From Haliclona indistincta (taxonomy: Eukaryota > Porifera > Demospongiae > Haplosclerida > Chalinidae): a stretch of 64,000 nucleotides of DNA. Shown here piece by piece: positions 35,001-46,600 of the stretch (position 1 is its first letter; each line of letters begins with the position of its first letter). The DNA is taken from contig OZ024786.1 of assembly GCA_964017065.1 (NCBI GenBank), forward strand, positions 10,731,047-10,795,046. Direction: 5' to 3'. A program made the position numbers and the translations under genes. A model generated the notes under the pieces. The model ran no database searches and was not told the origin of the DNA. It saw nothing but the letters and a program-made list of their open reading frames with translations.

Positions 35001-36632
35001 ATAGAACCTTTGCCTCTTCGAGAATTTGTGTATATAGATCTGTAATCAGCCATTATACACTTACAAATCTTCTGTTTGCCGTGAGGTGCCAGTACTGGTA
35101 TCCACTCAAGGCCGGTAGTATGAAACATGCAATCTTCAACAATACAATAAACCACCTTGACGTGACGTCACGTAATACATTTTGATTCAGAGGAAATTTT
35201 AGTTTCCTATCCCGTACTGTAATATCTATGATGTAACTGATGTAAAGGATAATGCATGCAATGTGCTCAACATGCAAATCTCGCAAAACATCACCTTTCA
35301 ACTGAAGTGCAATGGTTAGTTGAAGTACAAGATCTTTCACTAGTGATATCTGATGATCAAAATCTAAAGTGACTCAGTTTCTATGATAAGATATCCTCAC
35401 CTTATTCTGATCACTGGTGCCCACTACTATAGTGTCTCCTACCCTAAGGTAGGTGACACTGCTCTCCACCAGCAGCTCCCTGTTCTTTTGTGCTAGCCTC
35501 ACTAGTTCGGTCATTAGATACTGTGGAGCACAGCAGATTACCCGTACACTCCCTCCTCTAACCAGAACGATGTGGACATAGACACTCTGCTCATCAAAGG
35601 CTTGTTGGAGAAGCTCCAGTACATTGGACAGTGTCTTGTCATTTGGACACCACCTCAAATGAAAAGTGATGGTTGCAGAAGGCGCAATAATAACTGATTT
35701 GTCAGTGAGGAACGGTTTCATGTAGATGTGGTGTGTCAACTCGTACTGACAAAATTCACTTACTAACTGATAGTATTCCTCAATTTTTTCAGTGACAGCA
35801 GAGATTTTGAATCGTCTAGCGACTCCTTTGAGATACGTACACGATGTAAGAGATGAGTGTTCCTGAATTATATCGACGATATCTGAGATAGTGTGAGCAT
35901 TATCCAGTGAATCATTCATCTCTGGGATTCTAGAGACAAATCGCTTTAGCCGTTCTAAACTAATTGCCTCCTCATTCTCTAAAATCTCAGCTACCTCATC
36001 AAATAGTTGGGCAAATCTATTCTGAATGTCTTCGAAATCTCGACGATACTTTACAGGAACTATGACTTCAGTTGAGGTAACTATCAAAAAAGTGAAATAA
36101 AAATAAAATGTAAGAGGCACAACTACTGTAAATGTAAGTGGCACATACAAGTTTGAACAGCAGCTAGAGTAGTAGCATAATTTTATTAGTGTGTGAGGTT
36201 TTTAACCTGAATAAGTAGAAGAGGTTGCATTAGAGTTTTCGTTGGTTAAATGTCCAGTAGATTGCTTAGCTGTGAAAACAACAACAAACTTACTAACACC
36301 CCTGACAATAAGACTTACCTTTGTTCAATTCTTTTTTTCATTCTTCTCGCTATGGGACCAGATGCTGGAAACTGCTCGAGAGTCTCAACAAGGATCCATA
36401 TCTTTCCAGGATCACCTCTAACAACCTTCCTCACTGCGCTCATGAGATCTGACTTCCTCTGAGCCAGTGAAGTGGACGCTAGCTCAGCCTCATCGAGCTG
36501 TCCCTCCGTCAACACGCCACCTTGCCACAACTTCCTGGCTACTGCTGCAGGATCGAGCACTGCCTCGATTTCACTGTAAAATCGTCTCAAAACGTTCGAC
36601 TCGTCACGATCAGTTGGTGAATCTGTTGCCAT
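32087..36632 (-). pseudogene. CARD - novel domain - SH2 - SH2 adaptor, copy C (disrupted)
   Basis: The N-terminal exon 36319-36632 encodes a CARD-like helical domain instead of a Death domain (FYSEIEAVLDPAAVARKLW, GGVLTEGQLDEAEL, LMSAVRKVV, IWILVETLEQF). Later exons: 36207-36269, 35295-36080, 33791-33873, 33670-33736, 33540-33578, 33205-33460, 32976-33152, 32880-32925, 32575-32765, 32087-32285. Both SH2 domains retain FLVR. Two problems are visible. The CARD exon ends in phase 2, while the next exon needs phase 1 (one A fewer in an A7 run would fix this). A TGA at 35374-35376 interrupts the end of the novel domain. It may be a pseudogene, or may make a CARD-novel-domain protein without SH2. 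A 1254-bp transposon sits in one intron. Confidence 0.75.
33977..35230. mobile_element. 1254-bp TIR element in an intron of copy C
   Basis: Perfect 29-bp terminal inverted repeats (outer part CATAGATATTACAGTACGGG) are flanked by a 7-bp target duplication ATGTAAC (33970-33976 and 35231-35237). Copies A and E show the uninterrupted intron. The interior holds a large nested palindrome at 34106-34310 built from CGATATAACCTCGGGGTTAT units. No transposase frame is convincing, so it is non-autonomous. Confidence 0.85.
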
Positions 36633-36666
36633 CTCTGACACACAAATCAGTAAGTTTACTTACACA

Positions 36667-36697
36667 TAGATCTTCAACTATGGTTGAAGATCTATGG
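36667..36697. repeat. Short perfect hairpin upstream of the CARD exon
   Basis: ATAGATCTTCAAC and GTTGAAGATCTAT pair around a TATG loop, about 35 bp upstream of the CARD start codon. It could lie in the 5' untranslated region or promoter; a function is not implied. Confidence 0.6.
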
Positions 36698-36863
36698 TTT
36701 ACATTAGTAATGTAAACATGGTAATGTTAGTGTGAGCGTCATAATTCATGACGCCCACACGCATCATTCTAACACTCGCGTTCTTTAACTAATCATTAAT
36801 TTGTGTAATGTGTACATAACAAGAGTACATGTGTGACTACTTATAACAGTGCTGGTGATTCAT

Positions 36864-37625
36864 TCAGTTGCTCATTTGTGAGTCCATGGCAGTAGCTACC
36901 CAGTCACTATGCTGTGCACTGATCTTGTCCACTATACTGTTCACCAAGTGACACACATTTCGTATCTGACCATCCCAACTGAGCAGCACTTCTTGATCTG
37001 AGAGAGAGAGAGATGGGGGAGAGGGAGAGAGATTAACACAACTTGACATGATTGAGAGTACATGCATCTCTACTGAGCAGTTTCTGAGCACAATTAGATC
37101 ATTGACAAGATTAATAAGTGACAAAATGTATTCAGGGAAAGAAAGGAGTTTTGTTACAGATATTAATAGTTAATTTTACATTCTCATGCGAATTAGATTC
37201 ATATCAAAAGCTTCTCCGAAGACGATTCTCTTTCTCTATCTCTGTAGAATGTTGATTCCTCCTTTTTCCATCTTCCATTGCCATGTGGAACAATATTCCT
37301 GTGGACATTCAGGAGAGTTACACTATTAATTTTTTCTTTTTGGAAATCTGTGACATGTCTAATTTCTAACTTAAGGTAATATATTATTATGATTAGCATT
37401 CTTGCTATTTTGCTACATGCAAAATTATTATAAAAAAACCTTGTTTGCTATGAAACATTCTTGTATTCTAGTGGAACTATAGAAGCTCGTACATGCCGGC
37501 CGCAGTTCCCTGTTCTTGTACTCTGTTATATCATCGTATATGCCTCGCTGGTCCGCATGAAAAGTAAGTGGATTGAACTTGAGATGCCGAGTCAGTGGTG
37601 AGCTCAATCTGTCACTATGGGGCAT
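36864..37625 (-). other. Possible exons of an unrecognised minus-strand gene
   Basis: A terminal-exon-like frame at 36864-37003 follows a strong CT-rich acceptor and reads LLSWDGQIRNVCHLVNSIVD before a stop. A possible first exon at about 37490-37625 reads MPHSDRLSSPLTRHLKFNPL and ends before a GTACGAG donor-like site. I recognise neither, and the link between them is speculative. The position, between adaptor C and the nucleotidase, is not duplicated in the other units. Confidence 0.3.
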
Positions 37626-38773
37626 TATACATGTGTCTAAAAAGGCATAATGACTGAATGTACAATCATTTCATTTACCTGAATTACCCATGGTGTCAAA
37701 ATTCTAACGCTTTGTAGCCATTATTATGTAAATTTGGAAAGCAAGTTTCATAACTAACATAGACTACTTTGGCATCTATAATCAAACTAAATGTATGTGC
37801 TAATGTGAGGGTTGATTAGATCAACTCTCACATTCAACCCCCACGTCAACTATTAAATGTGTACAACAACAGTGATACACCATCCAGTAACCAGGACAGT
37901 GACTATGGCTCACTCCATGCACTCCCATCTGTTCACCACGTTTCGTTCGAGCATGCATCGTCTAATAAAGCAGCTGCTGGCGTGTGCTGACATGCACTGG
38001 GCAGATGAGAGCGGCTTCCTGGATAAGGTAACTTTCATGGCTCGTGATGGAAAGCAGGTTAGAGGGCTGGAATTAGTGAGTGTAACACGTGACAATCTTC
38101 TACTGTCTCATGATCAGGTTGTAAGCGACTTTGACATAACCCTCATTCGTTTTGACGTCAATGGAAAGAGAGGATATACATCACATGGTGAGATATCATA
38201 CTGCATACACAGTTGTAGGTTGTGTACTTTATTTGTATGCCTGATATGTGCAACTAGCATATGGGCCGGGCATGAGACCTCTCAACGGCTTCACATGTCA
38301 TGGTATGCATTTCAGAGCATTACATCTATAGCTGGAAAATTTTACCGTAATTATACTCACACGGTTACTTACATATTTTCGGTGTGACTCATTTTCCTGC
38401 GACGGTGATTGACCTCTTGTTCCATGTAGGTATAATAGAGAATTCTAGTCTATTACCAAAAGAATATCGACAAAAGGTATAAAACATGGAGATGAGGATT
38501 AACCGTTTGTCTCTATTGGATTGTTATGATAAGATTATTTTTTTGTAGGCAAAGGCTTTAAAAGACAAATACTATCCTATTGAAGTGTCACAGTTAGTTT
38601 ACTACTTACTGTCATACATGAAAATGCATGTTTGCTTTGTTCATTTCTCTTATCTCTTAGTAACTTAACCAGAGAGGACAAGATCAAGAGTATGGTAGAA
38701 TGGTATGCTTGTCTGTATAGTCAACTCTGTGTGTGTTTGTATTACACATCTACTACCAATCCAACCCTGTTAT

Positions 38774-39102
38774 GCGCCTATCAATGTCACGCCCCACCCC
38801 CCAGTACGGGGGATAGTAGAGGATTTGCACAAACAGGAAGTCAAAAGCCCCAGGGTGGGGCAAAGTTGGCGATGCAATTCCCCTACTAATCCCGTCTATA
38901 TACCCCACCCTGCCCCTCCCCTTATATACGGGATTTGACCCATTTCTATAGAAGAATGACTCAGCTACACATATATTATGAAATCCGAGCGTAACCGGAG
39001 TTGGTCAAATGCCCGACCCTCAGGCAAAATTGCATTGTATAATCCCGTACAACCCCCACCTCTGCCCCGTACTGGGGGGTGGGGCGTGACATTGATATGC
39101 GC
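38774..39102. mobile_element. MITE with ~38-bp TIRs in a nucleotidase intron
   Basis: Ends at 38774-38811 and 39065-39102 are inverted copies around TCAATGTCACGCCCCACCCC. The interior is GC-rich without coding signal. It lies in the 805-nt intron 38703-39507. Confidence 0.8.
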
Positions 39103-39129
39103 ATTATACATAGCTCCGGCACGAACTAT

Positions 39130-39433
39130 CACCTCGTTCAGATTTCAATGTCACGCCCATTTCAGCTCATGTTTATTCTGATTGGTTGGCAGAAGCTGTT
39201 TCAAGCTGCAATACCTGTAGTGAACAAAGCTATAGCGACGATCTGACTGCTGCTGTCACAGTTTCTACTATCTAGAAAACTGTTAGGCTTCAATTTAAAA
39301 AAAGCACATTGCTTTTGCTGCCGAGTTGCAAACAATGCTTTATCCAAAAAATTGCCAGTTAGAAATTTAAAGCTCTCGAAAAATTGACCAATTATGAGCT
39401 GAAATGGGCGTAACATCGAAATCATAACGAGGT
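39130..39433. mobile_element. Second MITE in the same intron
   Basis: Ends at 39130-39170 and 39393-39433 are imperfect inverted copies (CACCTCGTT...CAGCTCAT). They share ATGTCACGCCC with the neighbouring MITE, which suggests a related family. Confidence 0.75.
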
Positions 39434-39570
39434 GAGAATTCGCCCAGTTTGCTAGTTGCTAAATTATCTGTAACGTTCTACTCTTTTATCTGCTCTTCTC
39501 TGACCAGGTGGCATTCTGGTCATGAGCTATTGTTAGAATATAAGATAAGGCAAGATCAACTGAGAGAAAT

Positions 39571-39809
39571 CACAGCCAAAAAGTAGTCCATGTCCAAGAG
39601 TTTCCTATGTGTACAAGATTTCTGTCCTTGTACAGCATTTGTAAACTTCTTGGAAACTTCTTGTTACTCTTGGAAACCCCCAGGAAATGGACTAAATTTC
39701 ACAAGTTTGGAAACTGTTTTGCACACTAAAAGTTTCCTTGGAAACTGCCTTGTACATTGGACTTTTCCAATCAGTGTCCAACTTGGAAACTTAGTCCTTT
39801 TTGGCTGTG
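39571..39809. mobile_element. 239-bp MITE inserted in nucleotidase exon 6
   Basis: Terminal inverted repeats CACAGCCAAAAAG and CTTTTTGGCTGTG are flanked by AAT on both sides (39568-39570 and 39810-39812). Removing the element and one AAT restores a 90-nt exon reading LREMVKDANVALR, matching the family. The interior is built of repeated GGAAACT-like units. The insertion carries an in-frame TAG. Confidence 0.85.
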
Positions 39810-40843
39810 AATGGTGAAGGATGCTAATGTAGCACTAAGGTAAGAGGAGTGGTAACTATTAGTGATATTCTCACATGATGAGTTGGTTGAGAATATCTGT
39901 TATTCTTTGTGCGTTTTACAGAGATGGATATGAGGAGTTATTTTCAATGCTAGATCATCACAACATACCTATCACAATATTCTCAGCTGGACTACATGGT
40001 GAGCCAGTGTGAGGCCTGTAAGGCCTTGTAATTTAGCCGGCTAAATTTTTAATCAAGGATTTAATAATAATTTGTGAAAGAATCTGTACAATGTACTTGA
40101 GAAATATATGGCATACTATACAGCTCCAAATTATGTGGTCTGAAAAATTCGTGATTTTTAGGTTTTGGCCTAAAACAAAAATTAATGATGACGTGTGTGG
40201 CATTTAGCAAAACAAATATACTTCCATGATGTGAGAGAGGTAGATAAGACGACACAGGAGCAGTCTTGGCAGTATCAACACACTGAAAGTGCAGAGAGAG
40301 CTGTTTTTGTTGCCACATGTTAATTTTGTCCCTATTCTCAAAAATATAAAATTTGCGGCTGTGCGATAAACTTATGTGTGGTTGTATAGCTCGTACAAAA
40401 CAAGTTTTAAACATTTGAAGTTGTAAGCTTCTATCTTGCAATGATAAGCTCTTGTGTAAACTTAGACTTCTATTTTTTGCTGCCATTTTTTGTTTGACAT
40501 TCATTGAAAAAGTATATAAACTTCACAAGCAACTGGTAACATTTTTAGGTGAGGGTTCACCTCGATCTCTTTTAACAGTGAATTGGCAGCATCTGCATGC
40601 TGTGACTTGGTTTTATAGTATGACAAATCAACTATACAATGATTGCTTATTCTAAATCTTCTCTCTATTCCAGATACCATATGATGTGTTCTAGATCACC
40701 ACGATGTTTACACACCCAACATCACTATGTTGTCTAACAAGATGATATTTGATGATAGTGGTGTGATCACAGGATTCTCAGAGCCTCTAGTCCACACTTA
40801 CAACAAAGGAACTGCTGCTGTTAGTATGGAGGATATGAAGAAA

Positions 40844-40918
40844 GTGAGTGAGTGAGTGTGTGAGTGCATGAGTGAGTGAGTGAGTGAGGGAGCGAGTGAG
40901 TGAGTGAGTGAGTGAGTA
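40844..40918 (+). repeat. GTGA microsatellite at the exon 8 splice donor
   Basis: The run begins exactly at the 5' splice site (AAA|GTGAGTGAG) of the nucleotidase exon. The same site is expanded more in unit 5 and only slightly in unit 3. Confidence 0.85.
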
Positions 40919-41526
40919 GTTTTCAAACTTCATAGGTATGCTGATCGTGCATGCATGTGGGATCGATAGTGCATGGGCTTGAAAATACAGTACACATGAG
41001 ATAATGTTTGGAGAAATATGGCTACGAGAGTACTATAGCTAGACCATTGTTATTCTTTCCTTCTCTGATGTAGAGTCATACCAATGTTATAGTACTGGGT
41101 GATTCAACAGGTGATCCAGCCATGGTAGCAGGTATGGAGAAAGAGACAATCACTACCATCAAGATTGGTTACCTCAACCACAAGGTACAACACATTTCCA
41201 CTGTGGGGAATCAAGGTGCCAATTTTATTCTCACAATGATTATGTTTATGTTCAGAAGTGCATGCTTCTGATTTTTGTGAACAAAAGAAGCTTTTAATAC
41301 CTGTCATGTACTTGTCACTCAAATAACATCTCAGTGACTGGCACACATCAAGAAAATTAGCCAACTTTCCCTTTCGTTTCTTGCCTATGTTTATTTTGAT
41401 TAGGAGGATGATTTGCTGCAGACTTATCTTGAACTGTATGACATAGTTCTAACAGGAGACAAAGGACTAGAGTTCCCATGTGCTACTATTCAAGCTGTAC
41501 TACAACATCACTCGTGTTTACACTAA

Positions 41527-42201
41527 CCAAAATTACTTATTATTGGTGAAAATTGCTGTACAATTGCTATCTGTATACTAAAACATTGTTTTATAGCCTC
41601 GTATGCAGGCACCTTGGTACATGGCTAGGATACAGAAGTAATGACACTATTTATTGTTGACCCAACAAGGGATTATTGTAAAAGGTATCTAACTGTTCAA
41701 CAGCTAGCAAAACCAGCCAATCACAAATGAAACCAGGCAAGTACCTTGACCCTCTCACATGCGCCGAGGGTTAACAACCTAACTAACAATGGAAAGTGTC
41801 ACAAATGCACTGTTCCTTTTGCATGATGAGTAGCTTTGTGTGATTCAAAATGCCGTGCACAATAATAATTTATTTTAAATACATTTAGATGTATGTATAT
41901 GAGCTGGACATGCAGTAGATAGACTATACGGCTCTTTCTCATCTGCTATGACAATTCTTCCATGCAGAGCATGTGGTGATTGATAATGGAAGATTGGCTT
42001 ATTGCTACTATATCTGTACATGTAGAACTATCAATGGGGTGAATTTATAGGGACAGCCCAATTTGCACTGAATAACAATATTTCAATGTTCTGTGTACGT
42101 TAATTCTCAACATTCCATCAATAATTATTATTACATTATCATAGCACCAAAACAGCACTTGTTTTTATATAGAAAACTTGCACATACATGTACATCAATT
42201 A
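41527..42201. other. Convergent intergenic region, unit 4
   Basis: No gene. It is colinear with the matching spacer in units 3 and 5. Confidence 0.5.
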
Positions 42202-43674
42202 TTAGGGAGGCACGGTAGTGACTCCCTATGTAGGGATGAACGAGAAAACAAGATGGCGGCTACATACAATGTATTAGCGTTCAAACGCTGATATTTCGCC
42301 TGATGATGAACTTTAAACGTCCAAAGACACTTAGATCTGCTCTCTAGCGTTGCCCCATCTTACAGTAGCAAGGAGATCGCTCGAAATTGTTACTAAGGTG
42401 ACGAACCTGGAAACGGTGAAAATCGAGTTTCGTCATCTTCGTTTTCTTCTTCTTTCTTTCTTTCTTTCCTTCCTTCCTTCCTTCCTTCCTTCCTTCCTTC
42501 CTTCCTTCCTTCCTTCCTTCCTTCCTTCCTTCCTTCCTTCCTTCCTTCCTTCCTTCCTTTCTTTCTTTCTTTCTTCAGCGCGCCTTTATGCGAGCAGTGC
42601 CGAGACCAAAACACCCACGAACAGTCGTGAAATTCTCCTGGCAGGTGCCTTTCGAACTTCGTTTTTAGCGAAACGGCGATATACATTCTGCGATTTCTCG
42701 ATCGTGATCCATTGTCAGCTAAGTGTTAGACGCCATTATTGTGATTGCGCAATACGCACGTGACCAAACAGTGGTTAGCGCACGTGACCAAGCACCAGCT
42801 TGAGTATCGTCGCGCCGTATCAATCACAGAGAACACATAATTTATTTGTCTGGAGTCTTCGAAGAACGGTAAGCTCGTGTAGGATCACTATTCTGCGCTT
42901 GCCAGATTATTTCCATGCTCCTACCACTTTTTATGCCATTGTTCTTCCTGCTCACCTTTCTCTTAATGGTTCTATACTAGGCTTCACTATATGTGTTGTC
43001 CTTCAACAATCACTCTATTGATTGTTGTAAAGTGAATAATAATAATAAATAATAATAACCTGTCCTCCGTGTGTACAAGCAAGTGTGGGCGGGGCTCGTA
43101 TGCACTGCATGTATGCGTAGGCGAACTGATATGACAATCAATTTTTAGCTGTAATAATTATAAAGAAAAGGCATCAACAACAGTAAAAGTAAACTAATGG
43201 TGGAAACAAAGACGGCTCAGTACATGCATGATATTGAACTGCACTTCACTGAAAAAGAAGAAAGGACACAAACAAGAAAATTAAAAAGATTTCTATCGAA
43301 ATCAAAAGGATGTAGTGATGAAGAAATCTACCACTGGTCCACAATGTAAACCAACAAGGAACAACCATGGAATGGTAACACGATTGACTTACTAACAGAC
43401 CATAGATCCCTACATCAGTGGCTGTACATAAAATCAATATTTTTGTCACAAGCTGAATTCAATTCAATGCACGTCATGTGTCAGTCAACAGCAACTAGCT
43501 GAACTAGCTATAGTCAGCCACAGCAGCCACTGATGTAGGGATCTATGGTCTGTTAGCAAGTCAATCATGTTACCATTCCATGGTTGTTCCTTGTTGGTTT
43601 ACATTGTGGACCAGTAGTAGATTTCTTCATCACTACATCCTTTTGATTTCGATAGAAATCTTTTTAATTTTCTT
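42202..43674. mobile_element. Composite palindrome+module element, copy III (inverted)
   Basis: Starts with the hairpin end TTAGGGAGGCACGGTAGTGA and ends with the palindrome at 43277-43674. The module carries a (TTCC)n expansion at about 42468-42558 in place of the short GAA tract of other copies. A secondary insertion at about 42911-43062 has an AAT-repeat tail like a LINE 3' end. Confidence 0.8.
42448..42575. repeat. (TTCC)n/(TTTC)n microsatellite
   Basis: A pure TTCC run of more than 20 units flanked by TTTC units, inside composite copy III. Confidence 0.9.
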
Positions 43675-43691
43675 AATAGAATGAACATAAA

Positions 43692-46600
43692 TCACTTATA
43701 ATACTTTGATGAGTGCACTGGATATCGAAAATATACTAGTACTGTATGATCACCAATTGGTATATGACTAGCTATAATAGCACAGCACATCACTAATGTG
43801 TTGATAGAGTCAAATCTTTCTCTCCTTTCTTCAAATTGTAACCAATCCCCATCTCTATAAACATCCAGACTAATCACCTTCCTCTGTAACCTATAAAGAA
43901 CATTTATAAACAATTTTTCACATCTTCAAGAGTATACATATATAATACTTAATTGATTACTGTGTGGGTAGCAACATTTTACCAATAGCTGGACTCAGGC
44001 TAGAAACTAAAACACCAACAAAAGATCTGTTTTTATGTTAGCAAGCAGAAAAGATTAATATTGACGGAGAATACACATTAATTTTATCATTATCATTTGT
44101 AATTAGACGATAATAATAACTTTTGGGGCTAAGATGTAAATTCTAAATGCAGGCACCTGATACTATTTTGGTACTACTTACACAATATCCACTGTGAAAA
44201 GGTGATTGGGACCTGACAGGTCAGTTGCTCTAACTAGGAATGTCTCATCAATCCTCCCTCTCAGTAACTTCTCTGACTCCCCTTTACTGAGTAGTCTGCA
44301 GAGCCATGTGCTCTGATCATGGTGAGGGTAATGCTTGGGAAGTGATGCCACATCACTGGATGTGAACCACTGTGGAATTAAAATATTGCTTTGTACTATG
44401 ATACATAGTGTTTCCAAAGCATGCCTACCCAGCATGCGTTGAGCATTGTGGGGGTATTCACATCGTGAATTTACTTGACACACACTCACTGTTATGATAG
44501 TAGGAATATCTGATGGTAGGTTAGCAAGAGTATCTCTGCAAATAGTGAGAAGTGATAAACACAAACAACAATACTGATAGCTCACTTGTCGGAAAATAGT
44601 CGATTGATCAGTGTAACTGATGTTGTACCTTTATTCACAGTAAACCCTGTTCTTGAGAGAACTGCTACAAACTGTTCAACTGATGTGTGTTTTTCATTAT
44701 TGAGTGTTCCATAGTAGTGTCCTCTTTTGTAGATTGCTACATGCTCAACCCTCCCATTGACACTGTACAAAAAATGCACCATTGGTGCTGGTTATGCCTC
44801 GGTGGATGTGAAAAGTTGAGCATGTACAGCAAGTCATTAATAATAATCTGTATTATCTCTAAAAACTATATGTATATTATTGCCATAATGAGAGCATTGT
44901 ACAGCTTGTACTGTATCATTGACATGTTTTATGCATAATCTTATTAACAGTACTGTTAAAGAATTAGTTAGCGTGGTTCAATCACACTGACTCTTGTTCT
45001 TGCCAATGTGGTTATCCAGGTGAAGCATGTTGCTTTCGACCTTTCTTATTCCCACAAGTTTGGATCAAATCAGCGAATTGAAGAGAATACTGAGTACAAT
45101 TCCAGTGTAATTATTGTTATGAACTTAAAGAAAATGAACAAGTGTTTGTATGAGTAAAATGATTAGCAGTCTTGAATTCGAAAATCACTGAATCCTACTG
45201 CTTCGGATATATTCATTCAGGTCATTTAGAGAAGTTTGTCATATCAAATTCTACAGTCAGGCAACTTTAATTCGAAAATCAGCAAATTGAAGAGAATACT
45301 GAATACAATTCCAGTGTAATTATTATTATGAAAGAGAATGAACAAGTGTTTTCATGAGTAAAATGATTACCAGTACTAGTCTTGAATTCGAAAATCACTG
45401 AATTGAAGAGAATACTGAGATTACAATTCCAGTGCGAATTTTCAATAAAATGAACAATTGTTTTTATGAGTCAAATGATTAGCAGTTGGAAAGATGATCA
45501 GTAAGAAAATGAAAGAATTGTTTTTTGATCTGTATTGTATGTAAGAGTGGCAAATACTGGTAAGGAAAGAAGTAACTTTTCAGTTATGTCATCTCCAACA
45601 AGTTTAGTTAAGAGTTCAGCTGATGCAGATAAGGGTGTAAATTTTTCATGAGATCGAGACAGGACAAGTAAATGGGCAGTTTTTTGTATCCGACATAGAT
45701 CATACCTCTGCATCATTGAACAAGTTAGAACAGAGCATCTTCCAAGTGGAGGAGTAGACGGTTCTACTCTTCCTTTACAGCGCATGCATAATCGAATAGA
45801 GTCTAGTTTTGACACAGCAACAATCTGTGCTCCATAAAGAATAGTTGTGTCTGATGGTTGATCCATATCCACAGCTTCATAATGAACATCCTCAAGGTCT
45901 TCCACTTCTTGAACATTAGATTCGTTTCTAGCTTTTGATAAGTATCTACTCGAAGCATATTCTCGAACTAGAAATCCGCTAAGTAAATAAGAAGCATCTC
46001 GGTTCATAGTACCAACATCATTTTCCCACAGTTGCAGCAATCCAGTTCCGGTTGAATCTGCAATCGTTATGTCTTGCCGTGTTTTTAGTCCAGCTGCAAC
46101 AGGATCTGCAACTGAAATTACTTTCACGGTAATATCAACACGTTCGTAGACATCGGTTTCTTGCAGTTGTGATAAAGTAATTGTGATAGCCCTTGAAGAG
46201 TCAACTTCTTGCCGGGGAACATCTATTTTCTTGGGCGATTCCATTATCTTGGTAGTTCCCTTTAATAACAGCTCCAATTTGTCTCCACGCCATGGTTGCT
46301 TAGCCTCACAGTCAACAATTTGAACCGGCTGTCTTTCTTCCATAAATTTTGCAAGCAACTTTTGCTGACTGCTGCTAAAACCAACTATACGTCTTTTATC
46401 GGATTCATCTGAAAGTGTTCCGTCGAAGTAGTTCGACTTACGACCCTGTTTTAAAGGTGATACTGCTGTTATGACACCGTGTACTTGAACTTTGGAAGTC
46501 GGCTCTTCTAGTGAATTGAGATCGTCCAGTTCTTTGATTTGTCTCTTAGCCATCATGTGGTGACTGGGTAATGCGGCAGGTTCTTGAGCAAATGTCTTCC

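Larger units (their letters stand above)
37905..41526 (+). pseudogene. Cytosolic 5'-nucleotidase III-like gene, full exon set but disrupted
   Basis: Ten exons: 37905-38057, 38118-38187, 38430-38476, 38549-38592, 38661-38702, 39508-39839 (interrupted), 39922-39998, 40674-40843, 41074-41184, 41404-41526. Without the insertion they give 308 codons, the usual size of the pyrimidine 5'-nucleotidase (UMPH-1, HAD) family. Motifs: VVSDFDITLIRF (nucleophile and acid/base Asp), YYPIEV, FSAGL (Ser loop), LGDSTGDPAMVAG (Mg-binding Asp pair), IKIGYLN. The family dephosphorylates pyrimidine nucleoside monophosphates in the cytosol. Two lesions: a 239-bp MITE in exon 6 brings an in-frame TAG, and the fourth codon of exon 8 (including the split one) is TGA where other copies have CAA. 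All phases agree, so these are the only obvious breaks. Confidence 0.85.

Noticed and set aside
38118..38387. Open frame continuing past nucleotidase exon 2
   Set aside because: The family motif and splice sites show that the exon ends at 38187; the rest is intron that happens to lack stops.
42448..42575. Possible CRISPR-like or regulatory array
   Set aside because: It is a simple TTCC microsatellite with no spacers, and the window is eukaryotic.
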